Positions 41,489-49,211 of a DNA stretch of 64,000 bases are shown here, in pieces. The notes under the pieces were generated by a model that saw nothing but the letters and a program-made list of their open reading frames with translations, did no database searches and was not told the DNA's origin. A program made the position numbers and the translations under genes. Source of the DNA: an uncultured Sphingomonadales bacterium (GTDB lineage: Bacteria; Pseudomonadota; Alphaproteobacteria; Sphingomonadales; Sphingomonadaceae); the NCBI GenBank assembly GCA_937898525.1, contig CALCBC010000130.1:1-64000 (forward strand), written 5' to 3'. Numbering within the stretch: the stretch's first letter is position 1; every line of letters begins with the position of its first letter.

Positions 41489-43564
41489 ATGAACGATGCC
41501 ACTCCCCCGCGGCCGCCGGTCGCCGCGAAGAAGCCCTCCAGCGTCACTCACCACGGGATCACCATCACCGACGACTACGCCTGGCTGCGCGATCCCGGCT
41601 ACCCCGAGGTCACCGACAAGGAAGTCCTCGACCATCTCGCCGCCGAGAACGCCTGGTTCGAGGCGCGGATGGCTCCGCACAAGGATACGGTCGAGGCGCT
41701 GTTCCGCGAGATGCGCGCGCGGATCAAGGAGGCCGACAAGTCGGTTCCGCAGAAGGATGGCGACTGGCTCTACTGGATCGAGTTCGAGGAGGGCGCCGAG
41801 TACAAGAAGTGGTGGCGCAGGCCGGTCGCGGGCGGCCCCGACGAGCTGATCCTCGACGAGCCCGCGCTCGCCGAGGGCAAGGACTACTTCCGCCTCGGCG
41901 CGATCTCGGTCAGCAAGGACGGCCGGCTGCTCGCCTACTCGGTCGACGACAACGGCTCCGAGCGCTTCACCGTGCGGATCAAGGATCTCGCGACCGGCGA
42001 GCACCTGCCCGATGAAATTCCCGGAACGCTCTCTGCGCTGGTCTGGGTCGCCGGCGACAAGGGGCTGATCTACTCGCTTGCCAACGAGCAGTGGCGCACC
42101 GACAACGCGCGCCTGCACTGGCTCGGCCGGCCGATCGGTGAGGACGTCGAACTCTACCACGAGGATGACGACGGCTTCCGCGTCTCGGCCTCGCTCTCGG
42201 CGGCCGAGGACTGGGTGATCGTTTCGACCGGCGACCACGAGACCAGCGAAGTGCGGCTGATCCCCGCCGCCGACCCGCTCGCCGCGCCGATCCTCGTCCG
42301 TCCGCGCGAGAAGGGCGTCGAATACGACGTCGACGTACGCCCCGAGGGCGCCGGCCACGCGCTCTACATTCACGCCAACGACACGCACGAGAATTTCCGT
42401 CTCGCTGCGGCGCCGCTCGCCAACCCCGGCGAATGGACCACGCTGATCGAGGGCACCGACGCGTTCTACCTGACCGGGTTCGAGCTGTTCCGCGACTTCT
42501 ACGTGGTCGAGGGCCGGCTCGGGGGGCTCGATCGCCTCGAGATCCGCTACTACGACGACCCCTCCCGCATCGAGCCGATCGAATTCCCCGAGGCGAGCTA
42601 CTCGGCGGGCACGGGCAACAATCCCGAGTACGAGCAGACCGCGATCCGGCTGTCGTACGAATCGATGGTCAGCCCTGCGAGCACCTACGACTATCACGTC
42701 GCCGAGCGCCGGCTCGAGCTGCTCAAGGTCCAGGAAATTCCCTCAGGCTACGATGCCTCGCTCTATGCGACCGAGCGGCTGGAGATTCCCGCGCGCGACG
42801 GCACGCCGATCCCGGTCTCGATCATGTACCGCAGGGACCGCCGCTCACCGGGCCCGCTGCACCTCTACGGCTATGGTGCCTACGGCATCGCCATCGACCC
42901 GGGTTTCTCGATCACGCGGCTGAGCCTGGTCGACCGCGGCTTCGCCTATGCGATCGCGCACATCCGCGGTGGCGACGACCTCGGCCGCGCCTGGTACAAG
43001 GCCGGCAAGCTCGACCAGCGAACCAACACCTTCAACGACTTCGTCGACGTCGCGCGCGGCCTGATCGCGCGCGGCTACACCGAGGCCGGGCGGATCAGCA
43101 TTTCCGGCGGCTCGGCCGGCGGCGAGCTGATGGGCGCGGTCATCAACTCCGACCCCGAGCTGTGGGGCGCGGTCGTTGCCCACGTGCCGTTCGTCGACGT
43201 GCTCGCGACGATGCTCGACGCCTCGCTGCCGCTGACCCCCGGCGAATGGCCCGAATGGGGCAACCCGATCGAGGACAAGGCCGCGTTCGAGCTGATCCGC
43301 AGCTATTCGCCCTACGACAACGTGAAGGCCCAGGCCTACCCGCCGCTGCTGGTCACCGCGGGCCTCAACGACCCGCGCGTGACCTACTGGGAGCCGGCCA
43401 AGTGGGTCGCCCGCCTGCGCGAGCTCAAGACCGACGACAACGAGCTGCTCCTGAAGATCAACATGGGCGCCGGCCACGGCGGCAAGTCCGGCCGGTTCGA
43501 GAGCCTGCGCGAGACAGCCGAGGAGTACGCGTTCATCCTGTGGCAGATGGGGGTGGAGCCGTAG
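41489..43564 (+). CDS. Oligopeptidase B (S9A prolyl oligopeptidase family)
   Basis: A 691-residue serine peptidase. The N-terminal beta-propeller starts after VTHHGITITDDYAWLRDPGYPEV. The C-terminal alpha/beta-hydrolase has the nucleophile in GRISISGGSAGGELMGAVIN, an Asp in TAGLNDPRVTYWEPAKWVA and the catalytic His in MGAGHGGKSGRFE. Lid and substrate motifs such as YGAYGIAIDPGFSITRLSLV and GDDLGRAWYKAGKLDQR match oligopeptidase B, which cleaves short peptides after basic residues. ATG 41489 follows GAGGCGG. It is divergent from aminopeptidase P across only 37 bp. Confidence 0.93.
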   Translation: MNDATPPRPPVAAKKPSSVTHHGITITDDYAWLRDPGYPEVTDKEVLDHLAAENAWFEARMAPHKDTVEALFREMRARIKEADKSVPQKDGDWLYWIEFEEGAEYKKWWRRPVAGGPDELILDEPALAEGKDYFRLGAISVSKDGRLLAYSVDDNGSERFTVRIKDLATGEHLPDEIPGTLSALVWVAGDKGLIYSLANEQWRTDNARLHWLGRPIGEDVELYHEDDDGFRVSASLSAAEDWVIVSTGDHETSEVRLIPAADPLAAPILVRPREKGVEYDVDVRPEGAGHALYIHANDTHENFRLAAAPLANPGEWTTLIEGTDAFYLTGFELFRDFYVVEGRLGGLDRLEIRYYDDPSRIEPIEFPEASYSAGTGNNPEYEQTAIRLSYESMVSPASTYDYHVAERRLELLKVQEIPSGYDASLYATERLEIPARDGTPIPVSIMYRRDRRSPGPLHLYGYGAYGIAIDPGFSITRLSLVDRGFAYAIAHIRGGDDLGRAWYKAGKLDQRTNTFNDFVDVARGLIARGYTEAGRISISGGSAGGELMGAVINSDPELWGAVVAHVPFVDVLATMLDASLPLTPGEWPEWGNPIEDKAAFELIRSYSPYDNVKAQAYPPLLVTAGLNDPRVTYWEPAKWVARLRELKTDDNELLLKINMGAGHGGKSGRFESLRETAEEYAFILWQMGVEP

Positions 43565-43603
43565 GGAGGGGGCGCCGAGGCACGATGAACTCCCACCTCA
43601 TTG

Positions 43604-43630
43604 GTCATCCTGAACTTGTTGCAGGATGAC
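43604..43630. repeat. Short palindromic repeat GTCATCCT-N11-AGGATGAC
   Basis: Perfect 8-bp arms (43604-43611 and 43623-43630) around an 11-base loop GAACTTGTTGC, in the 171-bp gap between the oligopeptidase and thioesterase genes. The form resembles a well-known dispersed element of sphingomonads (GTCATCCTGAACTTGTTTCAGGA type). A second small hairpin AGGGA-CTG-TCCCT at 43641-43653 is followed by CTTTT and may act as a weak terminator. Confidence 0.6.
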
Positions 43631-43735
43631 GGCCGAAGCCAGGGACTGTCCCTCTTTTCGCCGTTCCCTCCGCTCCGGGGAGTGGGAGCGAGCGAGGCTC
43701 TGGATTCCCCATCCGCAACCGGTAGGCTGACCGCG

Positions 43736-44131
43736 ATGAGCAACCGCTTCGCCATGACCTTCACCGCTCTTCCCGAGCACATCGACGAGAACGGGCACGT
43801 CAACAACACCGTGTGGGTCCGCTGGATGGAGGACATCGCCACCGCGCACTGGCTGCGCGACGCCGAGCCCGCGCACGTCGCCGCCTATGCCTGGGTCGTG
43901 ACCCGGCACGAGATCGACTATCGCGGCAACATCGACCTCGGCGACAGCGTCGAAGCGGTGACCGAGATTCGCGAAGCTCCCGCCGGCGCCCGTTTCGACC
44001 GGCACTTCACCTTCACCGACGCGAACGACCGAGCGGTGGTCAGGGCGAAGACGACCTGGGCGATGATCGACCGGTCGAGCGGAAAGCTGGTGCGCGTGCC
44101 GGCCGAAGTCTCGGCCCCGTTCCTCGGCTGA
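43736..44131 (+). CDS. Acyl-CoA thioesterase (4HBT hotdog fold)
   Basis: A 131-residue hotdog protein from ATG 43736. EHIDENGHVNNTVWVRWMED is the 4HBT N-terminal region, with Asp/Asn/His near the active site. Then RHEIDYRGNIDLGDSVEA, HFTFTDANDRAVVRAKTTWAM and the C-terminal RSSGKLVRVPAEV complete the fold. It would cleave an acyl-CoA thioester; chain specificity unknown. Convergent with the alanine dehydrogenase gene, ten bases apart. Confidence 0.88.
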   Translation: MSNRFAMTFTALPEHIDENGHVNNTVWVRWMEDIATAHWLRDAEPAHVAAYAWVVTRHEIDYRGNIDLGDSVEAVTEIREAPAGARFDRHFTFTDANDRAVVRAKTTWAMIDRSSGKLVRVPAEVSAPFLG

Positions 44132-44141
44132 GCGCGGCGGC

Positions 44142-45260
44142 CTACTCGGTGATCGCTTCCTCGACCCGCAGCAGCTTGTAGCCAAGTTCGGCCGCGACAG
44201 CCGGATAGGTCACCCGCCCGGCGTGGACGTTGAGGCCGGCGGCGAGGTGCGGGTCGCGGCGCATCGCGCGCTTCCACCCGAGGTCGGCGATCTTCAGTGC
44301 GCGCGGCAAGGTCACGTTGTTGAGCGCATACGTGCTCGTGCGGGCGACCGCTCCCGGCATGTTGGCGACACAGTAGTGGACGATGCCGTCGACCACGAAA
44401 GTCGGATTGTCGTGAGTGGTCGGCCGGCTGGTCTCGAAACAGCCGCCCTGGTCGATCGCCACGTCGACCAGCACCGAGCCGGTCTTCATCTCCTTGAGCA
44501 TCTCGCGCGTGACCAGCTTCGGCGCCGCGGCGCCCGGCACCAGCACCGCGCCGATCACGAGGTCCGCCCGGGCGACCATTTCGGCGACGTTGGCCTCGTT
44601 GGCGAAGCGGGTCTTCGCGCGGCTTTCGAAGTGAACCCCGAGCCGTTCGAGCACTTCGGGATCGTGGTCGAGGATCGTCACGTCGGCGCCGAGCCCGACC
44701 GCCATCTGCGCGGCGTTGAACCCGACCACGCCGCCGCCGATCACCGCTACCGTTCCCGGCATGACCCCGGGCACGCCGCCGAGCAGCACGCCGCGCCCGC
44801 CGTGCGCCTTCTCGAGCGCGGTCGCCCCGGCCTGGATGCTCATTCGCCCGGCGACCTGGCTCATCGGCTTGAGCAGCGGCAGCGTCCCCCCGGGGCCGGT
44901 GACGGTCTCGTAGGCGATCGCGGTCACGCCCGAGGCGACGAGGTCGGCGGTCTGCTCGGGGTCCGGCGCGAGGTGCAGATAGGCGTAGAGCACCTGTCCC
45001 TCGTGCAGCAGCGCGCGCTCGTCGGGCTGCGGCTCCTTGACCTTCACCACCATCTCGCAGCGGAGGAAGATCGGTTCGGGGCCGTCGACGATCTCGGCGC
45101 CGGCGGCACGGTACTGGTCGTCGTCGGCGCCGATGCCGAGCCCGGCACCGGTCTCGACCCAGACCGCGTGGCCGCGCTTGACCAGCTCCTTGACGCTCTC
45201 GGGCGTCAGCCCGACGCGGTATTCCTGGTTCTTGATCTCGCGCGGGCAGCCGATCAGCAT
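44142..45260 (-). CDS. ald: Alanine dehydrogenase
   Basis: A 372-residue NAD-dependent dehydrogenase: MLIGCPREIKNQEYRVGLTP, WVETGAGLGIGADD, VVKVKEPQPDE, GGVLLGGVPG-type (GRGVLLGGVPGVMPGTV) then AVIGGGVVGFNAAQMAVG as the Rossmann nucleotide-binding motif. It interconverts alanine and pyruvate plus ammonia. ATG 45260 is preceded by AGGAGAG; the frame is open farther up without a better start. Length is normal for Ald. Neighbours are unrelated. Confidence 0.95.
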   Translation of the reverse strand: MLIGCPREIKNQEYRVGLTPESVKELVKRGHAVWVETGAGLGIGADDDQYRAAGAEIVDGPEPIFLRCEMVVKVKEPQPDERALLHEGQVLYAYLHLAPDPEQTADLVASGVTAIAYETVTGPGGTLPLLKPMSQVAGRMSIQAGATALEKAHGGRGVLLGGVPGVMPGTVAVIGGGVVGFNAAQMAVGLGADVTILDHDPEVLERLGVHFESRAKTRFANEANVAEMVARADLVIGAVLVPGAAAPKLVTREMLKEMKTGSVLVDVAIDQGGCFETSRPTTHDNPTFVVDGIVHYCVANMPGAVARTSTYALNNVTLPRALKIADLGWKRAMRRDPHLAAGLNVHAGRVTYPAVAAELGYKLLRVEEAITE

Positions 45261-45366
45261 GGGCTCTCTCCTCCCGTTCGGGTCGTTACGCCTGCTACCA
45301 TCGCCGCGCAATCCGAGCGCGCGGAAAGGGTTGCCGCCGAAGGGCGGCCGGGGGCAGGATCGGCCG

Positions 45367-45666
45367 GTGAACCGGAAGGACCTGCCGAAGTTCCTCGTTA
45401 CCGGGCTCGTCGGCGCGGCGCTGGCCTTTCCGGCCGGCCTGCTGGTCGCGAGTCTCGGCGGCGGCAGTCCGTCGGCTGCGCCCGACCGGCCGCGCGAGGC
45501 CGCGCCCGTGCGCGACGTCTATTCGCCGGCACTCCGCAGCGACCCGTGGTTCCTCGACCGCCAGCGGGAGGGCGTCGAATCGCTCGAGGCGCATTGCCGC
45601 CGCAGCGGCGATCTCTGCGCCGAGGCACGCGAGGCGCGCCGCTGGCTCGATGAGCACGGCGGTTGA
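45367..45666 (+). CDS. Hypothetical single-pass membrane protein (99 aa)
   Basis: GTG 45367 follows AGGA by eight bases. The helix LVTGLVGAALAFPAGLLVASL is followed by an extracytoplasmic, Pro/Arg-rich part with VYSPALRSDPWFLDRQREGVE and two Cys (EAHCRRSGDLCAEAREAR) that could form a disulfide or bind metal. It is divergent from alanine dehydrogenase. No domain recognised; conserved sphingomonad hypotheticals often look like this. Confidence 0.65.
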   Translation: MNRKDLPKFLVTGLVGAALAFPAGLLVASLGGGSPSAAPDRPREAAPVRDVYSPALRSDPWFLDRQREGVESLEAHCRRSGDLCAEAREARRWLDEHGG

Positions 45667-45713
45667 ACGGGGATCGGCAGGGCTCACCGGGCGCACCCGG
45701 CCCGTCGACCGGA

Positions 45714-45851
45714 TCATGAACACGCCGCAGCCGACCGGATGGCAGGAGGAGCGTTGCTCACGCCACCGCCACTGCTGCCGCCGCAGCCTGCGAACAGGCC
45801 GGCGGCAGCGGCGCACAGGGGCGCGGCGCAATGCGCGGAGAGACCCCTCAT
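45714..45851 (-). CDS. Possible tiny lipoprotein (45 aa), weak
   Basis: Minus-strand frame from ATG 45851, MRGLSAHCAAPLCAAAAGLF then AGCGGSSGGG. The LFAGC segment looks like a lipobox after a short hydrophobic signal, and the mature part is Gly/Ser-rich then CS-ending. No good ribosome binding site was seen. It may be a chance frame in GC-rich DNA. Otherwise the 290 bp at 45667-45956 holds nothing else I can identify. Confidence 0.25.
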   Translation of the reverse strand: MRGLSAHCAAPLCAAAAGLFAGCGGSSGGGVSNAPPAIRSAAACS

Positions 45852-45956
45852 CGGCGCCCGAAATGCGCGACGGTTGCCATGGTTCCGGCGACCTCCTTCC
45901 GGCACCGCGGGCTGTCTGCCGCGTTCCCGAAGCGGACCCCTCGATGGAGACCTGCG

Positions 45957-46403
45957 ATGGTCGATACCCCCGAAACCCCGGAACGCGCCGCGGCCAGGCT
46001 CGGCCTGCTCGGCAAGTACAGCTACGCGTGGATCACGCTGGCGTTCTTCCTCATCTCGATGCTCCTGCACTGGTACTTCGGCTGGCAGGCGTTCGGGGAC
46101 GAGGCCCGCCAGCACGGCCAGAGCCCCGAGTTCGCCGAATTTGCCAACCAGATCGCGCGCGACACGTTCGAGAATTGGCAGTCGGAGTTCCTCCAGCTGA
46201 TCTGGCAGGTCGTCGGCCTCGCCTACTTCCTCTACCTGGGCTCGCCCGCCTCGAAAGAGAACGACGACCGGCTCGAGGCCAAGATCGACGAAATCCTGCG
46301 TCTCAATGCGGGCAAGGCCGAAGGGCAGGAGCTGATCGACCGGATCGATCGCGATTTCCTGCGCCACGGCGGCCACGCCCGCCCGGTCGGCAAGGCAGGC
46401 TGA
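45957..46403 (+). CDS. DUF6766-like membrane protein (148 aa)
   Basis: ATG 45957 has GGAGA upstream. Two transmembrane helices, YAWITLAFFLISMLLHWYFG and FLQLIWQVVGLAYFLYLGS, flank a charged loop (DEARQHGQSPEFAEFANQIA). The C-terminus is a charged helix (ENDDRLEAKIDEILRLNAG). The pattern fits, from memory, the DUF6766 family; function unknown. Its end is four bases from the end of the convergent SGNH hydrolase gene. Confidence 0.72.
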   Translation: MVDTPETPERAAARLGLLGKYSYAWITLAFFLISMLLHWYFGWQAFGDEARQHGQSPEFAEFANQIARDTFENWQSEFLQLIWQVVGLAYFLYLGSPASKENDDRLEAKIDEILRLNAGKAEGQELIDRIDRDFLRHGGHARPVGKAG

Positions 46404-46406
46404 AGC

Positions 46407-47651
46407 TCAGTCCGCCTTGAACAGCGCGAGGTCGATCGACTCCCCGACTGCCCTGAGTCCCTCGGGGCTGCCGTGGAGGAAGTCGCCCATGTGGTAGCCG
46501 TCACGCATCTTCGCCGGATCGTCGGGATCGGCGAAGGCGGTGTCGAGCCGTACGATCGCATCGAACGTGCCGCTGTTGAGGATCCAGTCGTTGATCGCCT
46601 GCCGGGCGGCCTCGCCTTCCTCGGACCAGTAGGCGGCACCCTTGTAGGGCCCGATCGGCGAGCCGATCACCTTGATCCCCTTGGCGTGCGCGCGGGCGAC
46701 GATCTGCTTGTAGCCGGCGATCATCTCCTCGACCGTGATCTCAGGCTGGTCGAGCCCGGGAAAGCCGGGCTGGTTCGGATCACGCCGGGCGAAGCGTTGC
46801 CCGATATCGTTCACTCCTTCGAACAGGATGATGTACTTGACCCCCGGCAGGCTCAGCACGTCCTCGTCGAAGCGTGCAAGCGCCGCCTCCCCCATCCCCG
46901 GGCTGAGCACGCGGTTGCCACTGATCGCCTGATTGGCGACCGCCCATTCGAGTCCCGCCGCCTGCAGCCGGTCGGCGAGCACGTCGGGCCAGCGGTTGTT
47001 GGCACCGGGAGTCGCGCCGACACCGTCGGTGATCGAATCGCCGTAGGCGACGATCGTGCCGAGCGCGTCGGGCGAATCGACCTCGACTCCGGCGAGGAAC
47101 GCGCGGAACTGCGCTGTCGAAACCGGTTCGAACGGCTTGCCGACGAAGTTGCCGGGCGGTGAGACGGCAAGCTCGTCGACCCCGGTCAGGTGACAGGTGC
47201 ACGGGCCGGTCTCGGTCGGCAGGTAGAGCTCGACCTTGAGCCGCGCGAGGTCGGGCAGGTCGACCTCGACCGCGTCGCTCAGGAACGGCGCGCCGCGCGG
47301 GATCACCGCGGTCGGATCGCCGCCGAAGGTCAGCGTGCGCGCGGTGCCCGGAACCTCGTTGTTGGCCTCGTCGATCTGCACCACTCGCGCGGCGCCGATC
47401 CTGAGCGGCGCCGGGCCGTAGCGGTTCGACAGCCGCACGCGCAGCCGGGTCCCGCCTTCGGTCAGGCGAATGATCTGGGTGATCGTCACGTTGTCGTAGC
47501 TCGCCGCGGCGAACGGTCCCTGCGTGCCGAGCGGCGCGTGCGGCGCGGCGGTCCAGCTGGCCACCCACTCGGCGTGCGCCGGCGCAGCGGCGGCAAGAGC
47601 GGCGGCGCCGAACAGGGCGGCGGAAAAGCGAAGCGTATCGACTAGATGCAT
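46407..47651 (-). CDS. Secreted SGNH/GDSL-family hydrolase
   Basis: A 414-residue protein with signal peptide FSAALFGAAALAAAAPAHA. An N-terminal beta domain (WVASWTAAPHAPLGTQGP, TQIIRLTEGGTRLRVRLSN) precedes the catalytic SGNH domain: block I IVAYGDSITDGVGA (Ser), QAISGNRV with the Gly and Asn-like block, FEGVNDIGQRFAR, and DGYHMGDFLHGSPEG near the catalytic His. GGAGGGGA precedes ATG 47651. These enzymes are lipases, esterases or deacetylases, often on polysaccharides. The exact substrate is not predictable. Confidence 0.88.
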   Translation of the reverse strand: MHLVDTLRFSAALFGAAALAAAAPAHAEWVASWTAAPHAPLGTQGPFAAASYDNVTITQIIRLTEGGTRLRVRLSNRYGPAPLRIGAARVVQIDEANNEVPGTARTLTFGGDPTAVIPRGAPFLSDAVEVDLPDLARLKVELYLPTETGPCTCHLTGVDELAVSPPGNFVGKPFEPVSTAQFRAFLAGVEVDSPDALGTIVAYGDSITDGVGATPGANNRWPDVLADRLQAAGLEWAVANQAISGNRVLSPGMGEAALARFDEDVLSLPGVKYIILFEGVNDIGQRFARRDPNQPGFPGLDQPEITVEEMIAGYKQIVARAHAKGIKVIGSPIGPYKGAAYWSEEGEAARQAINDWILNSGTFDAIVRLDTAFADPDDPAKMRDGYHMGDFLHGSPEGLRAVGESIDLALFKAD

Positions 47652-47749
47652 ACCGGTGTCCCCTCCATCCCGCTTCCGGCGAGCCGAATCCTGTCCGATT
47701 CCGACCGGCGATGCTGGCAGCAACCGGCCCCTGTAGGAAAGCCTTTTCG

Positions 47750-48364
47750 TCAGCCTCGATAGACCCAGTATTCGGGACCCCAGCGCTCCTCGAGCTCGGC
47801 GAGGCATTCGCGGTGGATCTCGCGCACCCGTGCCGGCGTCATGTAGTCGGCCGGGTCGATCTCCTCGATCCTCAGCGTCGACTTGTCCTCGTAGAGGTGC
47901 TCGCCCTTGAGGCGTGCCTTCTCGTCGTAGGGCCAGATGAACGCCTGCAGCGAATGGACCAGGTAGAGGCCGTCGTCCTTGTCGACCCCGTGCCCGAGCT
48001 TCTTCAGCTCGGCGCCGGTCGACATCTGATGGAACCACATCTCGTCGGCAATGCCCCAGTCGGCGACCGCGACGAGGTCGCCCGAGTTCCACAGCACGAT
48101 CTCGCCGATGCTCGAGTAGAAGTCGAATACGCCCTGGCGCCCGGAGACCTGGAACGGCTTCTCGCCCCAGGTGATGTGATAGACCGGGTCATCGGCCATC
48201 ATGTCGGACGCGGTGATCTCCTCGAACATCCCGGCACCCTCGAGATGGACGTGGCGGCAGAAGTTCTTGAGGATCGCGCGGTGCAGCGGGTTCTCGGTGC
48301 GGTCGTGCAGCGCGATCGACGGATCCATGCAGCGGTAGACTTCGGCTTCGTACTTGCTGGCCAT
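47750..48364 (-). CDS. Hypothetical protein, NTF2/SnoaL-like appearance
   Basis: A 204-residue cytoplasmic protein from ATG 48364 with GAGG upstream. It has no signal peptide. Segments such as NPLHRAILKNFCRHVHLEGA, VFDFYSSIGEIVLWNSGDLV, DEMWFHQMSTGAELKKLG and FIWPYDEKARLKGEHLYED suggest an aromatic-rich alpha+beta fold resembling NTF2/SnoaL-like proteins, but I cannot name a family. No neighbours give a clear pathway. Function unknown. Confidence 0.72.
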   Translation of the reverse strand: MASKYEAEVYRCMDPSIALHDRTENPLHRAILKNFCRHVHLEGAGMFEEITASDMMADDPVYHITWGEKPFQVSGRQGVFDFYSSIGEIVLWNSGDLVAVADWGIADEMWFHQMSTGAELKKLGHGVDKDDGLYLVHSLQAFIWPYDEKARLKGEHLYEDKSTLRIEEIDPADYMTPARVREIHRECLAELEERWGPEYWVYRG

Positions 48365-48431
48365 GAGCTCCTCTCCCTTGCCCCCAGACTTGCACAGCCG
48401 CGCCGCGAGGGGAAGCCGTGGGCCGGCGGCA

Positions 48432-48611
48432 TCAGTCACGTTCGCCGGGCCGGTCCGATCGCCGGCGGCGCCAGCCGAGCAGGCTCCAGCAACTGCCGAA
48501 GACCACGCAGCCGACCAGCACCAGAACCCCGCCGACCACCAGGGCCGACAGCGCCACCGCTCCGGCGATGGCCAGGACGATCTCGACGAAGATCTCGAGC
48601 ACCTCTCTCAT
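48432..48611 (-). CDS. Small single-pass membrane protein (59 aa)
   Basis: ATG 48611 reads MREVLEIFVEIVLAIAGAVA, one long hydrophobic helix (LSALVVGGVLVLVGCVVFG), then a basic tail (RRRRSDRPGERD). The frame is compact and bounded, with GC-rich coding-like third positions. No strong ribosome binding site is visible. It is next to the 47750 gene on the same strand. Role unknown. Confidence 0.5.
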   Translation of the reverse strand: MREVLEIFVEIVLAIAGAVALSALVVGGVLVLVGCVVFGSCWSLLGWRRRRSDRPGERD

Positions 48612-48716
48612 GGCGCGCGTGCGCCGTGGCTCGGATCCGTCGGTTTGCGGGTCATTGCAGGGGAATGCGCGAAGCTGCCGCGCGGTCCCGCGGGACCGCC
48701 CTGCCGAAGCCGGACC

Positions 48717-49211
48717 CTAGCGCGAGGGCGCGGCCGGCATCAGTCCGCGAACGGTGCGGCGGGCGAACTTCCAGCGCCCGTCCTCGCGCACCAGCTCGTC
48801 GTCGTACCCGGCCATCATCGCCGCCCTCGGCGCGCCGTCCTCGCCGGGGACCATGTACAGCGACTGCGAGGTGGCTGTGGCGCTGTCGGGACCGGTGAAG
48901 GTCACCGTCTCGTTGAAGAACAGGTGGTAGTTCGGCTCGGCGAAGCCGAGCGCGTTCTCAGCAAACCCCCGCCGCATCGCCTCGGCCGCTTCGGGCCCCG
49001 ACAGCGGCTCGCCGCCGCCTCCGCCCGCGACGTAGACCCCGTTCTCGGCGAACAGCCCGGCGAACCCGTCGAAATCGCGCGCGTCGAGCGTACGACCGTA
49101 GTCAACCAGCAGCGCGTGGATCTCGGCGCGGTCCGCGCTGCGGTCGGATGCAGCCGGCTGGCAGGCGGCCACCAGCACCGCCGCGACGAGACATCCGGCG
49201 CGGGCGATCAA
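48717..49211 (-). CDS. NTF2-like (SnoaL/DUF4440) lipoprotein
   Basis: TTG 49211 overlaps the ftsK stop by four bases (TTGA). The signal MIARAGCLVAAVLVAAC has a lipobox (VAAC). The mature protein has AEIHALLVDYGRTLDARDFD, GFAGLFAENGVYV, HLFFNETVTF, and YDDELVREDGRWKFARRTV, the usual NTF2-like pattern with a Trp/Arg-rich C-terminal strand. These proteins bind small ligands or are enzymes; no catalytic residues are certain. Coupled translation after ftsK is likely. Confidence 0.82.
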   Translation of the reverse strand: MIARAGCLVAAVLVAACQPAASDRSADRAEIHALLVDYGRTLDARDFDGFAGLFAENGVYVAGGGGGEPLSGPEAAEAMRRGFAENALGFAEPNYHLFFNETVTFTGPDSATATSQSLYMVPGEDGAPRAAMMAGYDDELVREDGRWKFARRTVRGLMPAAPSR

